A stretch of DNA of 64,000 nucleotides, from contig NC_019682.1 of NCBI RefSeq assembly GCF_000316575.1, positions 6,621,501-6,685,500 of the forward strand. The letters run 5' to 3'. The notes beneath the pieces are model-generated. The model ran no database searches and had not been told where the DNA came from. It was given only the letters and a program-made list of their open reading frames with translations. Source of the DNA: Calothrix sp. PCC 7507 (GTDB taxonomy: Bacteria; Cyanobacteriota; Cyanobacteriia; Cyanobacteriales; Nostocaceae). This document shows, piece after piece, positions 19,483-28,677 of the stretch. The position numbers and the translations under genes are program-made. The number at the start of each line of letters is the position of its first letter. The first letter of the stretch is position 1.

Positions 19483-21321
19483 TTAAGGCTTAGGTGTTTC
19501 TGGTGCTAGATTTACTGGTTGACTGGGTGGAATTTGTTCAATGGGAATCAATGCTTCCATAACAGTTTTCACAATTGGTGCAGCGACAGTAGAACCATAA
19601 GCATTTTCTCCTTTTGGTTCATCCACCAATGCCAAAACAACATAGCGTGGGGATTCCACAGGTAAAATCCCCACGAAGCTGGTGATTCTAGCACCAACTT
19701 TGTAACCACCTGTGCTGCTAGCTTTTTGTGCTGTCCCGGTTTTACCAGCGATGCGATAGCCGGGGATTTGTGCCACCTTGCCAGTACCTTCCGAAACAAC
19801 GGTTTCCATCATTTCTACAACCCGTTGAGTTGTAGCGGTAGAGAAAATTTGACGTGGCGCGGGGTATTTGGGTGAATGATGCATCTGCCCTTTGCTATCG
19901 ATCAATCCTCGGACAACATGAGGTGTAACCAATTTGCCACCATTGGCTAAGGCACCATGCATTTGCACCAGTTGTAGAGGTGTGAGAGAAAAACCTTGAC
20001 CAAAGGAGGTAGTTGCTGGTTCAATTGGCGAGGAAATAAATTCTTCTTGACTTTTGAGGCGACTACTGACTTCAAAAGGTAAATCTGTATCGACGGTTTG
20101 TCCTATTCCCAGGCGTTCTAACCAGTTGTAGTAGATATTAGGCCGCAATCGTTGGATGATTTGTACCATACCAATATTGCTAGAGTGTTGCAGAATTTGA
20201 GCGATGCTGATCTGTCCATAACGATTTTTTTCAGCATTTTTGATAGTGCGATCGCCTACTTGAATAAAACCAGGGTCATTAAAAACATCATCTGGTTTGA
20301 TGACACCATTTTCTAGAGCGATCGCCACATTTAACGGCTTGAAGGTTGATCCCGGTTCATACAAATCAGCTACCGTCCAGTTTTTAAACAGTTCGATTTT
20401 AGCTTTCGAGTATTCATTCGGATTATAAGTAGGTTGAGAAACCAGCGCCAGTATCGAGCCATCCGCCGCATCCATCACAATTACCGCCCCACGATGGGCA
20501 TCAAACTTTTGCATTTGTTGCTTCAATGCAGAACGGGCAACCCGTTGCAGGCGGCTATCGATAGTTAATTGCAGTTGCAAGTCATCAAAAGATAAAAACC
20601 CTTCTGGCGCATTAGCCGACATGAATGCCCCATTACCAGATCGACTTAACTTCACCTTTTGTCCAACACGTTCTAGCCACTTCTCTTGGCTATATTCCAC
20701 ACCAGCCTGACCACGACGGTCAAGATTCACATAGCCCACCACATCAGCAACTAAATCATCTTGCGGATAAAAACGCGCATATTTTTGAATAAATTCTAAG
20801 CCATTTAAATGCAACGAAATTAGGCGATCGGCTATTTCTTCTGGTAGCGCAGCAGTCAGTGTAATACCAGTTTTTCTACTTTGAAACGTTTTCAGCAACT
20901 CAGCTGAGTCTTGGTTCAAAATTGGCGCAAGTCGCCGCGCCATATCCTCATTTGAATTTTCAAACAGCTTGGGATGGGCGTAGACAGTATACACAGGGCG
21001 GTCAACTGCCAATACATTATTATTTCGATCCAGCACTGGGCGACGAGGTCTAAAAGGGCGCAAATTTACCATTTGCTGATTTCGTGCCCTCTCCTTTAAC
21101 TTTGGCCCCCGGACAATTTGCAGCTGATATAAATTGACCGCCAACCCCAATCCCGCAGCCATTAATACCCCCCAAACAATAAATAGCCTAGCTTTAATAT
21201 TCAGTATTTGGTCTTGACTATTCACATCCGGTGTTTCCGCTAGCCCTCGCTTGTCACCCTTCCGTTGCTTAATCAATTCTGAATGTCGAGAATTTTTGAA
21301 TTTTCTTGCCGACTTCTGCAT
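19483..21321 (-). CDS. ftsI: Division-type penicillin-binding protein (FtsI/PBP2-like D,D-transpeptidase)
   Basis: 612 residues: a cytoplasmic N-terminus, a single membrane anchor (ARLFIVWGVLMAAGLGLAVNLYQL), a pedestal domain (FRPRRPVLDRNNNVLAVDRP), and the transpeptidase domain with SxxK in EPGSTFKP (active serine about 325), SSN in QHSSNIGM and KTGT in AGKTGTAQK. It cross-links septal peptidoglycan in the periplasm. ATG 21321 is chosen because AGGAAG lies five bases upstream; the GTG at 21327 overlaps that site. The gene follows an FtsL-like gene on the same strand, the normal order in division clusters. Confidence 0.93.
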   Translation of the reverse strand: MQKSARKFKNSRHSELIKQRKGDKRGLAETPDVNSQDQILNIKARLFIVWGVLMAAGLGLAVNLYQLQIVRGPKLKERARNQQMVNLRPFRPRRPVLDRNNNVLAVDRPVYTVYAHPKLFENSNEDMARRLAPILNQDSAELLKTFQSRKTGITLTAALPEEIADRLISLHLNGLEFIQKYARFYPQDDLVADVVGYVNLDRRGQAGVEYSQEKWLERVGQKVKLSRSGNGAFMSANAPEGFLSFDDLQLQLTIDSRLQRVARSALKQQMQKFDAHRGAVIVMDAADGSILALVSQPTYNPNEYSKAKIELFKNWTVADLYEPGSTFKPLNVAIALENGVIKPDDVFNDPGFIQVGDRTIKNAEKNRYGQISIAQILQHSSNIGMVQIIQRLRPNIYYNWLERLGIGQTVDTDLPFEVSSRLKSQEEFISSPIEPATTSFGQGFSLTPLQLVQMHGALANGGKLVTPHVVRGLIDSKGQMHHSPKYPAPRQIFSTATTQRVVEMMETVVSEGTGKVAQIPGYRIAGKTGTAQKASSTGGYKVGARITSFVGILPVESPRYVVLALVDEPKGENAYGSTVAAPIVKTVMEALIPIEQIPPSQPVNLAPETPKP

Positions 21322-21429
21322 TACCACTTCCTAATATCAGTTGTCATAGCTTGGGTAGTGGAGGGGGCAGGGGGCAGGGGGCAGCAAAATAACCTATTGC
21401 CTATTACCTATTGCCTATTGCCCCAGTCC

Positions 21430-22104
21430 CTAATATCCCAGTCTTGGAGAGATTGGTTCCTGGACTTCAGACTTTGGTGTTGTACTAGGGGATACCGAGT
21501 TAGAATTACGGTCCGCAGGTGATAAGAAAATCGTCTTCGCGGGAGTTGGCGATTCTAGACCTGCTGTTGGTTGTTCTGCATCCTCAGCCATTTTGTGCTT
21601 GAGCGCCGCGTTAGTTGTGGTTAACTGTCGCTCTTGACGTTGTAAATTTTGCACTCGGCGGTATCCCTGACCCCACAGTTCTTGGGAATATACAGTCCAA
21701 CCATAAACTACTAACGTTATTGCCACCAACACAAACGCTGTCACCGAAGAATAACGATGTAAGGTGTAGAAACGCAGCAACCACATTGGTGCTGCTCCCG
21801 AACTAGGCATCATAGGTAAATTGAGAAATCCCAACTTCGGACTCTTCGATGCTGCACTTGACTGCTCTTTGACACTGGAAACAGAGGTGGACATGCTAGC
21901 CTGATTTGTGGCAGAAATAGATAAATTTTTTGAGGAACGCCGTTGTCTTTTAGAGGGTACTGGTGATGGTTCTGTAGACAGTGTAGATGCTCTTTGGGTC
22001 GCTGACATGAGACGCGTTGAGCGTCCTTTATCCAGAGATAAGGTAGAATCTCGCCGGAACCAAGTACCCTTCGCAGAAACAGCTGATTTGCGAGCAACAG
22101 CCAT
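21430..22104 (-). CDS. FtsL-like single-span protein upstream of ftsI
   Basis: 224 residues. A long basic, Ser/Thr-rich cytoplasmic region (1-105) is followed by one membrane helix (SSVTAFVLVAITLVVYGWTVYS, about 118-139), a short coiled-coil region (RRVQNLQRQERQLTTTNAALKHKMAEDAE) and a disordered tail. A short N-anchor plus coiled coil directly before ftsI is the arrangement of FtsL, which bridges FtsQ/FtsB and FtsI/FtsW. FtsL sequences diverge strongly, so this is inferred from topology and position. Between the two genes lie 108 bases containing GGGGGCA and CCTATTG tandem repeats. Confidence 0.65.
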   Translation of the reverse strand: MAVARKSAVSAKGTWFRRDSTLSLDKGRSTRLMSATQRASTLSTEPSPVPSKRQRRSSKNLSISATNQASMSTSVSSVKEQSSAASKSPKLGFLNLPMMPSSGAAPMWLLRFYTLHRYSSVTAFVLVAITLVVYGWTVYSQELWGQGYRRVQNLQRQERQLTTTNAALKHKMAEDAEQPTAGLESPTPAKTIFLSPADRNSNSVSPSTTPKSEVQEPISPRLGY

Positions 22105-22482
22105 AGCTTTTTTTAGATAGGAAAAACTGTATTTTAGGTTATTTATTTGTTTTTGTTGATGATTCAGACCTCACCTGAAGAGGAACTGCGTGAAATGAAA
22201 CAGGCAATTGGTTCTTCTCCCTTGCCTCTTTTTCAACCCCTAGCATGGCATCTAAAAGTATGACAATACAGAGTAGCAAGCGGCAAGATTCAGCAAACAA
22301 CAATAATTTTTGGTTATATTCACGGTTAAGGGAGGCTACATGATATCCTACGCCGACAAAAAATACTGGTAAGCATTATGTTTAAGTATGTAATTTGAAA
22401 GCATTTAAAAAAAAGCAACAAATAAGGTATCGTATTCTTCAGGCGAAATGTTGTTCTTGCCACAATTGGTGAAAGAGGAGTT
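22105..22482. other. Gene-free divergent interval between the FtsL-like gene and the small lipoprotein gene
   Basis: About 380 bases between two genes that point away from each other, so both promoters should lie here. I see no repeat, strong hairpin or gene-like frame. The 119-codon minus-strand frame crossing 22326-22685 is antisense to the Ala/Pro/Thr-rich lipoprotein and is a composition artefact. Confidence 0.4.
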
Positions 22483-22698
22483 ATGAAAACAAGAATCTTT
22501 GGTTTGGCTGTGATTTTAAGTATGGCTACACTTCTAGGAGCCTGTGAAGGTGGCGGTGAACCTGGTGGTACTGGCGGCGCAACCAGCAGTCCTGCCGCTA
22601 CAGGTGAGCCAACTGATGCTGGGTCTCCTGCTGCTACTACTGCACCTACACCTGCTACATCTGCTAGCCCCGCTGCTACTCCCACTAAAAAACCTTAG
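22483..22698 (+). CDS. Small Ala/Pro/Thr-rich lipoprotein
   Basis: 71 residues. A signal peptide (KTRIFGLAVILSMATLLGAC) ends in the lipobox LGAC at residues 17-20, so the mature protein is a lipid-anchored chain of about 52 residues. That part is low complexity (GGGEPGGTGG, then Ala/Thr/Pro-rich) and ends PAATPTKKP. AGAGGAG precedes the ATG. Function unknown. The end ATPTKKP is shared with the end of the beta-helix kinase (17993), and the underlying DNA is also similar. A structured RNA candidate begins about 30 bases after the stop. Confidence 0.7.
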   Translation: MKTRIFGLAVILSMATLLGACEGGGEPGGTGGATSSPAATGEPTDAGSPAATTAPTPATSASPAATPTKKP

Positions 22699-22726
22699 AT
22701 AGTCTCAATTACGGACTAAACAGGTT

Positions 22727-22912
22727 ATGGCAGCGCTCCTGATTTACACCCTTAAAACCTGATTAAACAGGAGCGAAAGTCCTAGTGAAATCATGTCGAG
22801 GGATGAAAGCCAAGAGATGGCTTAAACGTAACGAAAGTAGGGCAGAGTAATCATAAAGGACACTGGTGAGGATGGTTAGCACCGCCACCAAGTGTCCTTC
22901 TCGTTTTGGTAA
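22727..22912 (+). ncRNA. Structured non-coding RNA candidate, possibly HEARO/omega-RNA-like
   Basis: Three nested or serial stems are visible. CGCTCCTG (22734-22741) pairs with CAGGAGCG (22768-22775); GCC and GGC close a small hairpin at about 22809-22822; GGACACT-GGTG (22858-22868) pairs with CACC-A-AGTGTCC (22886-22897) with a single bulged A. Between them are unpaired GA-rich words (GCGAAAGTCC, AACGAAAGTAGGGCAGAG). TTCTCGTTTT follows the last stem. This density of structure without coding capacity argues for a functional RNA. The general plan recalls the HEARO RNAs that accompany IscB nucleases and can occur alone in cyanobacteria, but I cannot verify that match. No IscB gene is in the window. 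Confidence 0.5.
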
Positions 22913-23273
22913 ATTAAAATAGCTTTTTTTAAGCCTGAGCAATGCTGATTCCAGTAGTTTACGCCTTCATGGGTAAATTGCTATAGCAATTCTCAGACGA
23001 ATCCAATACACCCAATTTACAGGAGCCAGGAGCCAAAATATTTAACCCTGAGCAAATTCGAGGCTTTAATTCTCCTGAATTCTGGCTCCGCTAAAGGTGT
23101 ATCGCACTTGACTAACAACCCCTAGATAAAAATTCAGTATTTGATCAGGGGCAGGGGAAAAGGTACAAACGAAGTAGAATTGTGGGCGAAAGCACCCCTG
23201 CTCCCCGCTCCCGTTCGGCTGACGCTCACGGCAAAGCCTGCTCCCCTGCTTTTCATAGGGCGTTTCAAAAGTT
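22913..23273. other. Gene-free interval with a dispersed GC-rich repeat
   Basis: Contains CAGGAGCCAGGAGCC-like words (23020-23035) and a stretch at about 23180-23260 (CACCCCTGCTCCCC ... CTCACGGCAAAGC) typical of interspersed repeats. An open frame across it (23182-23367) overlaps the GST start and is not considered real. No other feature seen. Confidence 0.4.
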
Positions 23274-23945
23274 ATGTTGCTACTGCAATTTAGTACATCC
23301 CACTATTGTCGCAAAGCCCGTCTGGCTTTGGGATATAAGAAAATTAAATATCAGGTCGAAAATCTGACTCCTGGCTTACATATTTTCAAAGTGAAGCCTC
23401 TGACTGGTTTGACAACAGTACCAGTTTTGCTGCCACAAATTGCTGGACAGCCAGAAGCGATCGCTGACTCAACACAAATTTTCAAATTTCTCGAAAACTA
23501 CCAACCACAACCGACGCTATTTTTACCTGATCATGAACAGCAAACCACCGCCTGGATGCTTGAAGATTGGCTAGATGAAAGCATCGGCACAGCAACGCGA
23601 TTTGTCTACTATCAGTATCGTGCTGGTGAAGGTAAACAAATTAACCCATCATTAGCTAGTCAGGCAGTGATCGCAGTGGTACGCAAACAATATAAAATTA
23701 ATGAAGCTAGTGTAAAATTAGCTACAAATAGACTAGTTACAGCCTTGGAAGTATTATCTATCCGGTGGCAAAAGAGTGATTATTTGGTAGGTAATCAGCT
23801 AAGTGTGGCAGATATTGCCGCAGCTGCCTTACTCAGCCCACTAGCACTAATTCCTCAGTACCGTCAGGGTTATCCTTGGCTATTTGAACGCATTGTGCAA
23901 ATCCATCAACTGTGTGACGAAACACTACCACCAGGATTAGCTTGA
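23274..23945 (+). CDS. Glutathione S-transferase family protein
   Basis: 223 residues. The N-terminal thioredoxin-like domain (1-80) starts LLLQFSTSHYCRKARLALGYKKIKY, with the Ser/Cys active-site area after the first strand, and includes TTVPVLLP, the cis-proline motif, and IADSTQIFKFLE, where the Ser-Thr pair binds glutathione's gamma-glutamyl group. The C-terminal helical domain contains YLVGNQLSVADIAAAALLSPL, the conserved GST N-cap motif. It would conjugate glutathione or act in redox handling; substrate not predictable. The next gene starts one base after its stop, so they form an operon. Confidence 0.88.
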   Translation: MLLLQFSTSHYCRKARLALGYKKIKYQVENLTPGLHIFKVKPLTGLTTVPVLLPQIAGQPEAIADSTQIFKFLENYQPQPTLFLPDHEQQTTAWMLEDWLDESIGTATRFVYYQYRAGEGKQINPSLASQAVIAVVRKQYKINEASVKLATNRLVTALEVLSIRWQKSDYLVGNQLSVADIAAAALLSPLALIPQYRQGYPWLFERIVQIHQLCDETLPPGLA

Positions 23946-23946
23946 G

Positions 23947-24279
23947 ATGGGGAGAGTAATCAAAAGAAAGCCTATATTGCTTGCTGTTTTCAGCCTCAGT
24001 CTTGTGACGCTAGTGGGATTATGTAGCGACTGGGGAACTACTGTAAATGCATTACCACCACCAGAAGATATACCAGAAGAGATATTGCGGACAGAGATAA
24101 TTCTAGAAGCGCGATCGCCTATTGATGGCAAACCTCTAACCGCAGCAGAATACGCCCAACTGCAAGAGCAATTACAAACCAGCCCTCCACCACAGTTGAA
24201 TTCCAACTTGCGACAAACTGTTTACCTGATCCGGTTACGTAAGACCTTTCTACAGCTGTTTCCGTTTTTGAATTTTTGA
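23947..24279 (+). CDS. Small exported protein of unknown function, cotranscribed with the GST
   Basis: 110 residues with a clear signal sequence (KRKPILLAVFSLSLVTLVGLC), a cysteine at 26 that could be a lipoprotein site although the residues before it fit poorly, and a proline-rich junction (ALPPPEDIPEEILRTEII). The region ARSPIDGKPLTAAEYAQLQEQL looks like a short conserved helix. The start lies one base after the GST stop, which strongly suggests coupled translation. I know similar GST-linked exported proteins from cyanobacteria only as hypotheticals. Confidence 0.7.
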   Translation: MGRVIKRKPILLAVFSLSLVTLVGLCSDWGTTVNALPPPEDIPEEILRTEIILEARSPIDGKPLTAAEYAQLQEQLQTSPPPQLNSNLRQTVYLIRLRKTFLQLFPFLNF

Positions 24280-24854
24280 AGGATTAGTCGGGAGTGGGGA
24301 GTCAGAAGTGGGGAATTAGGAGTGGGGAGTTAGGAGTCAGGAGTGGGGAGTCAGGAGTGGGGAGTCAAGGCTTATTAATTATTCTCCTTTATCCCCCTGC
24401 CCCCTGCCCCTGCCCCCTGCTCCCCTTGGACTGAGCGTAGTCGAAGTCTGTCCCCTGCCCATCGCTCCTGAAGAGTGAGCCATTCTGATGTACGATAACG
24501 GTGACGACAAAATTGCAAATAAATGTAAAGAATATATATAAACCACATCTATTTTGAGAACCATAGTTTTCCAAAGTAGTGGGAGCATCTTGCTCCCGAA
24601 TGGTAGTAGCGGGCAAGATGCCCGCACTACTCCAGGTTTCAAAATCGACAAGGTTTAAATATAAAAACAACGTCAGTTACGCAAGTTTAAGCATGAGGGC
24701 TGGTAATGGGGACTGGGGACTGGGGACTAGCAGGGAGCAGGGGGGAGTAAATTCTTGCCTATTGCCTTCTTGACCCTTGACAAATGACCAAACTAGCAAA
24801 TTGGTTTAGAAAAGTAAATTTAATCAATCACTTTATTTCACGTAGGTAGCTTCA
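24280..24854. repeat. Repeat-rich interval before glgB
   Basis: Bases 24287-24365 are tandem, imperfect GGAGTGGGGAGTCA-type units; 24385-24425 hold CCCCCTGCCCCTG repeats. GGGAGCATCTTGCTCCC (about 24581-24597) and GGGCAAGATGCCCGC (about 24613) are small palindromes of a dispersed family. Open frames on the minus strand here are repeat artefacts. The last 80 bases, AT-rich, should contain the glgB promoter. Confidence 0.6.
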
Positions 24855-27149
24855 ATGTCCATGACCACGATCGCTCCTGAACTGGTTAACCGTATCGTCT
24901 GGAATCAACATCAAGATCCCTTTGAAGTACTGGGTTCTCATCTTGTAGAACTGAATGGCAAAAAAGTATGGGCTGTGAGAGCTTACCTACCAAACGCCAG
25001 TGCAGCTTGGGTAGTTCTTCCTCAAGAACGGAAAGAATATGCGATGGAAACAGTGCATCATCCCAACTTTTTTGAATGCATTATTGAAACAGCAGAACTG
25101 ACAAATTATCAGTTACGGATTAAAGAAGGCGAACACGAGCGCGTCACTTACGATCCCTACGCCTTCCGTTCTCCCAACCTGACTGACTTTGACTTACATT
25201 TGTTTGGTGAAGGCAATCATCACCGACTTTACGAGAAATTGGGAGCGCACCCCACAGACGTAGATGGTGTAAAGGGTGTTTATTTTGCTGTTTGGGCACC
25301 CAACGCCCGCAATGTTTCCTTACTAGGAGACTTTAACAACTGGGATGGGCGACAACACCAAATGCGTAAAGGTGCCACCGGCGTTTGGGAATTGTTCATC
25401 CCCGAAGTGGGCGTGGGAGAGCATTACAAATATGAAATAAAAAATTTTGAAGGACACATTTACGAAAAATCCGATCCTTTTGGTTTTCAGCAGGAACCCC
25501 GCCCCAAAACAGCATCAATTGTTACTGATTTAAATACCTACAAATGGAGTGATGAAGACTGGTTAGAAAAGCGCCGTCACACTGACCCCCTCACCCAACC
25601 AGTGTCAGTTTATGAAGTACATTTAGGCTCTTGGTTACACGCATCTAGTGACGAACCTGCTAAATTACCCAATGGTGAAACTGAGGCCGTAGTTACGGTT
25701 TCTGAACTGAATCCAGGCGCACGCTTCCTCACCTACCGGGAATTGGCAGAAAGACTAATTCCCTACGTCAAAGAATTAGGTTATACCCATTTGGAACTGT
25801 TGCCCATTGCAGAGCATCCCTTTGATGGCTCTTGGGGTTATCAAGTTACTGGTTACTATGCTCCCACCTCCCGTTTTGGTACCGCCGAGGATTTCATGTA
25901 TTTTGTTGACCAATGTCACAAAAATGATATCGGCGTGATTGTGGATTGGGTTCCTGGACACTTCCCCAAAGATGGACATGGTTTAGCTTTCTTTGATGGT
26001 AGTCACTTGTATGAACATGCTGATCCCCGCAAAGGTGAACACAAGGAATGGGGGACTTTAGTATTCAACTATTCCCGCCATGAAGTGCGTAATTTCTTAG
26101 TAGCAAATGCGCTGTTCTGGTTTGACAAGTACCACATTGATGGAATTCGCGTTGACGCTGTAGCCTCAATGATCTACAACGACTATTGTCGTAAAGAAGG
26201 GGAATGGCTACCCAATCAGTACGGTGGTAGAGAAAACCTAGATGCTGCGGACTTCTTACGTCAAGTAAATTCTCTGATTTTTAGCTATTTTCCTGGCGCG
26301 CTCTCCATTGCGGAGGAATCCACTTCCTGGCCGATGGTTTCTTGGCCTACCTACACAGGCGGCTTGGGCTTTAACTTGAAGTGGAATATGGGCTGGATGC
26401 ACGATATGCTGGACTACTTCAGCATGGACCCCTGGTTCCGCCAGTTTCACCAAAACAACATCACTTTTAGCATGTGGTACAACCACAGTGAGAACTTCAT
26501 GCTGGCTCTGTCCCACGATGAGGTGGTGCATGGTAAGAGTAATATCATCGGCAAAATGCCGGGGGATAGATGGCAGAAGTTAGCTAATGTGCGTTGTTTG
26601 TTTTCTTATATGTTTGCTCACCCAGGCAAGAAAACCATGTTTATGAGCATGGAATTTGGTCAGTGGAGTGAGTGGAATGTCTGGGCTGATTTGGAATGGC
26701 ATCTATTCCAGTATGAACCACACCAACAGTTAAAGCAGTTTTTCCAGGATTTAAACCATCTCTACCGCTCCGAGCCTACTTTGTATACACAGGACTTTGC
26801 TCAGGAAGGGTTTGAGTGGATTGATTGTAGCGACAATCGCCACAGTGTGGTTTCGTTTATTCGCCGCGATCGCTATTCTGATGATTTTGCGATCGTCGTT
26901 TGTAACTTCACACCCCAACCCCATTCACATTATCGCATCGGTGTACCAGAGGAAGGTTTTTATACAGAATTGTTCAATAGCGATGCCCGCAAATATGGCG
27001 GTAGCAATATGGGCAACTTAGGCGGTAAGTGGACAGATCAATGGTCGTTGCACAATCGTCCCTATTCGCTGGATTTGTGTCTACCACCTTTGGGTGTGTT
27101 GGTTCTCAAGTTGGATAAAGTGAAGACAGCAGAGGTAATCAAGTCTTAA
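24855..27149 (+). CDS. glgB: 1,4-alpha-glucan branching enzyme
   Basis: 764 residues, GH13 family. An N-terminal carbohydrate-binding domain is followed by the CBM48 segment (GVYFAVWAPNARNVSLLGDFNNWDG) and a TIM-barrel with the catalytic nucleophile in DGIRVDAVASM, the acid/base Glu in LSIAEESTSWP and the transition-state His-Asp in LSHDEVVHGKS. The all-beta C-terminal domain includes VVCNFTPQPHSHYRIGVP. It introduces alpha-1,6 branches in glycogen in the cytoplasm. The ATG at 24855 gives the usual cyanobacterial length; an ATG two codons on is possible. A strong terminator lies 37 bases past the stop. Confidence 0.97.
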   Translation: MSMTTIAPELVNRIVWNQHQDPFEVLGSHLVELNGKKVWAVRAYLPNASAAWVVLPQERKEYAMETVHHPNFFECIIETAELTNYQLRIKEGEHERVTYDPYAFRSPNLTDFDLHLFGEGNHHRLYEKLGAHPTDVDGVKGVYFAVWAPNARNVSLLGDFNNWDGRQHQMRKGATGVWELFIPEVGVGEHYKYEIKNFEGHIYEKSDPFGFQQEPRPKTASIVTDLNTYKWSDEDWLEKRRHTDPLTQPVSVYEVHLGSWLHASSDEPAKLPNGETEAVVTVSELNPGARFLTYRELAERLIPYVKELGYTHLELLPIAEHPFDGSWGYQVTGYYAPTSRFGTAEDFMYFVDQCHKNDIGVIVDWVPGHFPKDGHGLAFFDGSHLYEHADPRKGEHKEWGTLVFNYSRHEVRNFLVANALFWFDKYHIDGIRVDAVASMIYNDYCRKEGEWLPNQYGGRENLDAADFLRQVNSLIFSYFPGALSIAEESTSWPMVSWPTYTGGLGFNLKWNMGWMHDMLDYFSMDPWFRQFHQNNITFSMWYNHSENFMLALSHDEVVHGKSNIIGKMPGDRWQKLANVRCLFSYMFAHPGKKTMFMSMEFGQWSEWNVWADLEWHLFQYEPHQQLKQFFQDLNHLYRSEPTLYTQDFAQEGFEWIDCSDNRHSVVSFIRRDRYSDDFAIVVCNFTPQPHSHYRIGVPEEGFYTELFNSDARKYGGSNMGNLGGKWTDQWSLHNRPYSLDLCLPPLGVLVLKLDKVKTAEVIKS

Positions 27150-27185
27150 ATCTGATGACTGATGACTGAATTTAACCCCTAACAG

Positions 27186-27214
27186 AACCCCAGTTTATTG
27201 AGTAAACTGGGGTT
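27186..27214 (+). terminator. Intrinsic terminator of glgB
   Basis: AACCCCAGTTTA (27186-27197) pairs perfectly with TAAACTGGGGTT (27203-27214) around a 5-base loop. The 12-bp stem, directly behind glgB, fits an intrinsic terminator although only a short T-run (TTT) closes it. Confidence 0.8.
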
Positions 27215-27229
27215 TCAGTATAGCGTTTC

Positions 27230-28677
27230 CCAATAAGCGTGTACACCTGTAGGGGCACAGCACTGCCGTGTCCTATTGTGTATTGCATCCAAATGATAAC
27301 CGCTGTATTAAGTCGTTAATTCATCAATGCAGCAAGCAAAGTTCTAACCACGACTTCCAATTCTTCAGTCACTCGATAAAGGTTAATTGCTTGTTCAATG
27401 CTTTTTGAATGCAGCGTAGCGGAATGAAACATCTGGGTATGTGCCCCAAACCCTAGATTCTACCCTTCTCCTGCGGAGACGCCACCACGAACGGGAAGCC
27501 ACTTCGTTCCAGTCAGAATGACAAAATTATACTTTCTTGGACTTTTCAAACATCCTCTTAGCCAAACTCAGAGAAATTCAAAGTGGCGACATGACAACAT
27601 GAAAAATAACGCACGATCAGAACCAAGATTTTTGGTGCGTTAAGAATGAAGTTGCTGTCCTTACGACAAGAGTTGCTGTCCTTACGACAAGAGTTGCTGT
27701 CCTTACGACAAGAGTTGCTGTCCTTACGACAAGAGTTGCTGTCCTTACGACAGGAGTTGCTGTCCTTACGACGAGATATATTGATCTAACGACAAGGTCA
27801 TTTGACGATTTTGCTCTTAAGTGAAATCGGCGGTTAGAAACCGCGTCTACACAGGCAAAACCTAGTGGTTTGTCAATTTTGTTTTGAGGGGTTTTTGGTA
27901 GTGCGGGCCGAAAAGCCCGCGTGAGCGAGACGCTCACACTACAGTCCCTCATTTCAACCCTGACAGACTACTAGGGTGTTGACTCTGTGCCTTTTTAGGT
28001 GGTAAAAATTCATGCAAAATTTGTGTAGTCATTGCTTCGCTCCGCTCGCAATGACAGAAGAGAGATTTTACACGCGCACAAAAATAGCATGAACCAAAAA
28101 CAAGTAAATTTCATCAAAGTCAACAGCCTAGGCAAAACCCACGGAGGTGGGTTATAAACCCTTAATTTTGCGTTATTCCGCCTCCGCGGACTTGGTTTGT
28201 ATAGCCGCGAATTCTATTCGCCCTGGCTCTAAGTTGACACGCATGGGCAGTGCCGTGACCCTACACGCGACGATATAATTTTGTATTGCATCCAACTGAG
28301 AACCGCTATAAAGTACCAGTAAACCGAGTTTCGACATTTCTCTATGAGAGGTTGCGCGTAGCTTGCTTCCCTAGAGGGATACGACAGGCTCAGTGCATCG
28401 CTGCGCTATTTTCACGCAAGACCCTTACTGATACTAATTCACTACTATGTTATATAAATTACTATCACCGTCAAGCCATAAAAATAAAAGGTGGAGCCTC
28501 CCTATAGAAATTGGTTATTGAAGCTAGGGGGTAAATTTGCTGAAAATCTTTAAAAACGCACCTAAATTTGCTGAAAATCTTGTCAAAAAAAATACAATTA
28601 TTTGCTAATTTTGCTGAACCGAAATGCAGTTTCCAGAGGACAAACTAGCTCTAGAAACCTGTTAGAGGAGTACATTT
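27230..28677. repeat. Gene-poor interval of 1.4 kb built from dispersed repeats
   Basis: Two copies of a segment containing TGTATTGCATCCAA followed by AACCGCT (about 27281-27312 and 28281-28311), each preceded by a GGGCA...GCCGTG block, show a repeat family that also has relatives near 3690 and 5390. A palindrome GTAGTGCGGGCC ... GAGACGCTCACACTAC lies at 27898-27942. AAATTTGCTGAAAATCTT occurs twice (28532-28580), just before the next gene. The minisatellite at 27651 is described separately. I see no credible gene except the doubtful heptad frame. Confidence 0.6.
27651..27797. repeat. 21-bp minisatellite: six near-perfect copies plus one degenerate copy
   Basis: Units start at 27651, 27672, 27693, 27714, 27735 and 27756, all GTTGCTGTCCTTACGACAAGA with at most a few changes in the last two; 27777-27797 is a decayed seventh. 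As 21 is a multiple of three, frames stay open on both strands. Forward from ATG 27646 to TAA 27789 it would read MK, then LLSLRQE five times, LLSLRRD and ILI: 47 residues with leucine at heptad positions. There is no good ribosome-binding site. Confidence 0.85.

Noticed and set aside
22326-22685. 119-codon minus-strand frame
   Set aside because: Antisense to the Ala/Pro/Thr-rich lipoprotein, whose signal peptide, lipobox and binding site make it the real gene.
24379-24670. Overlapping minus-strand frames of 90 and 93 codons before glgB
   Set aside because: They translate CCCCTGC-type tandem repeats and small palindromes, giving low-complexity peptides.
27651-27797. CRISPR array
   Set aside because: The 21-bp units are contiguous without spacers, so it is a tandem repeat.
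27617-27952. 111-codon minus-strand frame with VVRTATL repeats
   Set aside because: It is the reverse reading of the 21-bp minisatellite, which keeps all frames open.
28286-28507. 73-codon plus-strand frame
   Set aside because: It begins in a dispersed repeat (TTGCATCCAACTGAG) and continues through another common repeat block.
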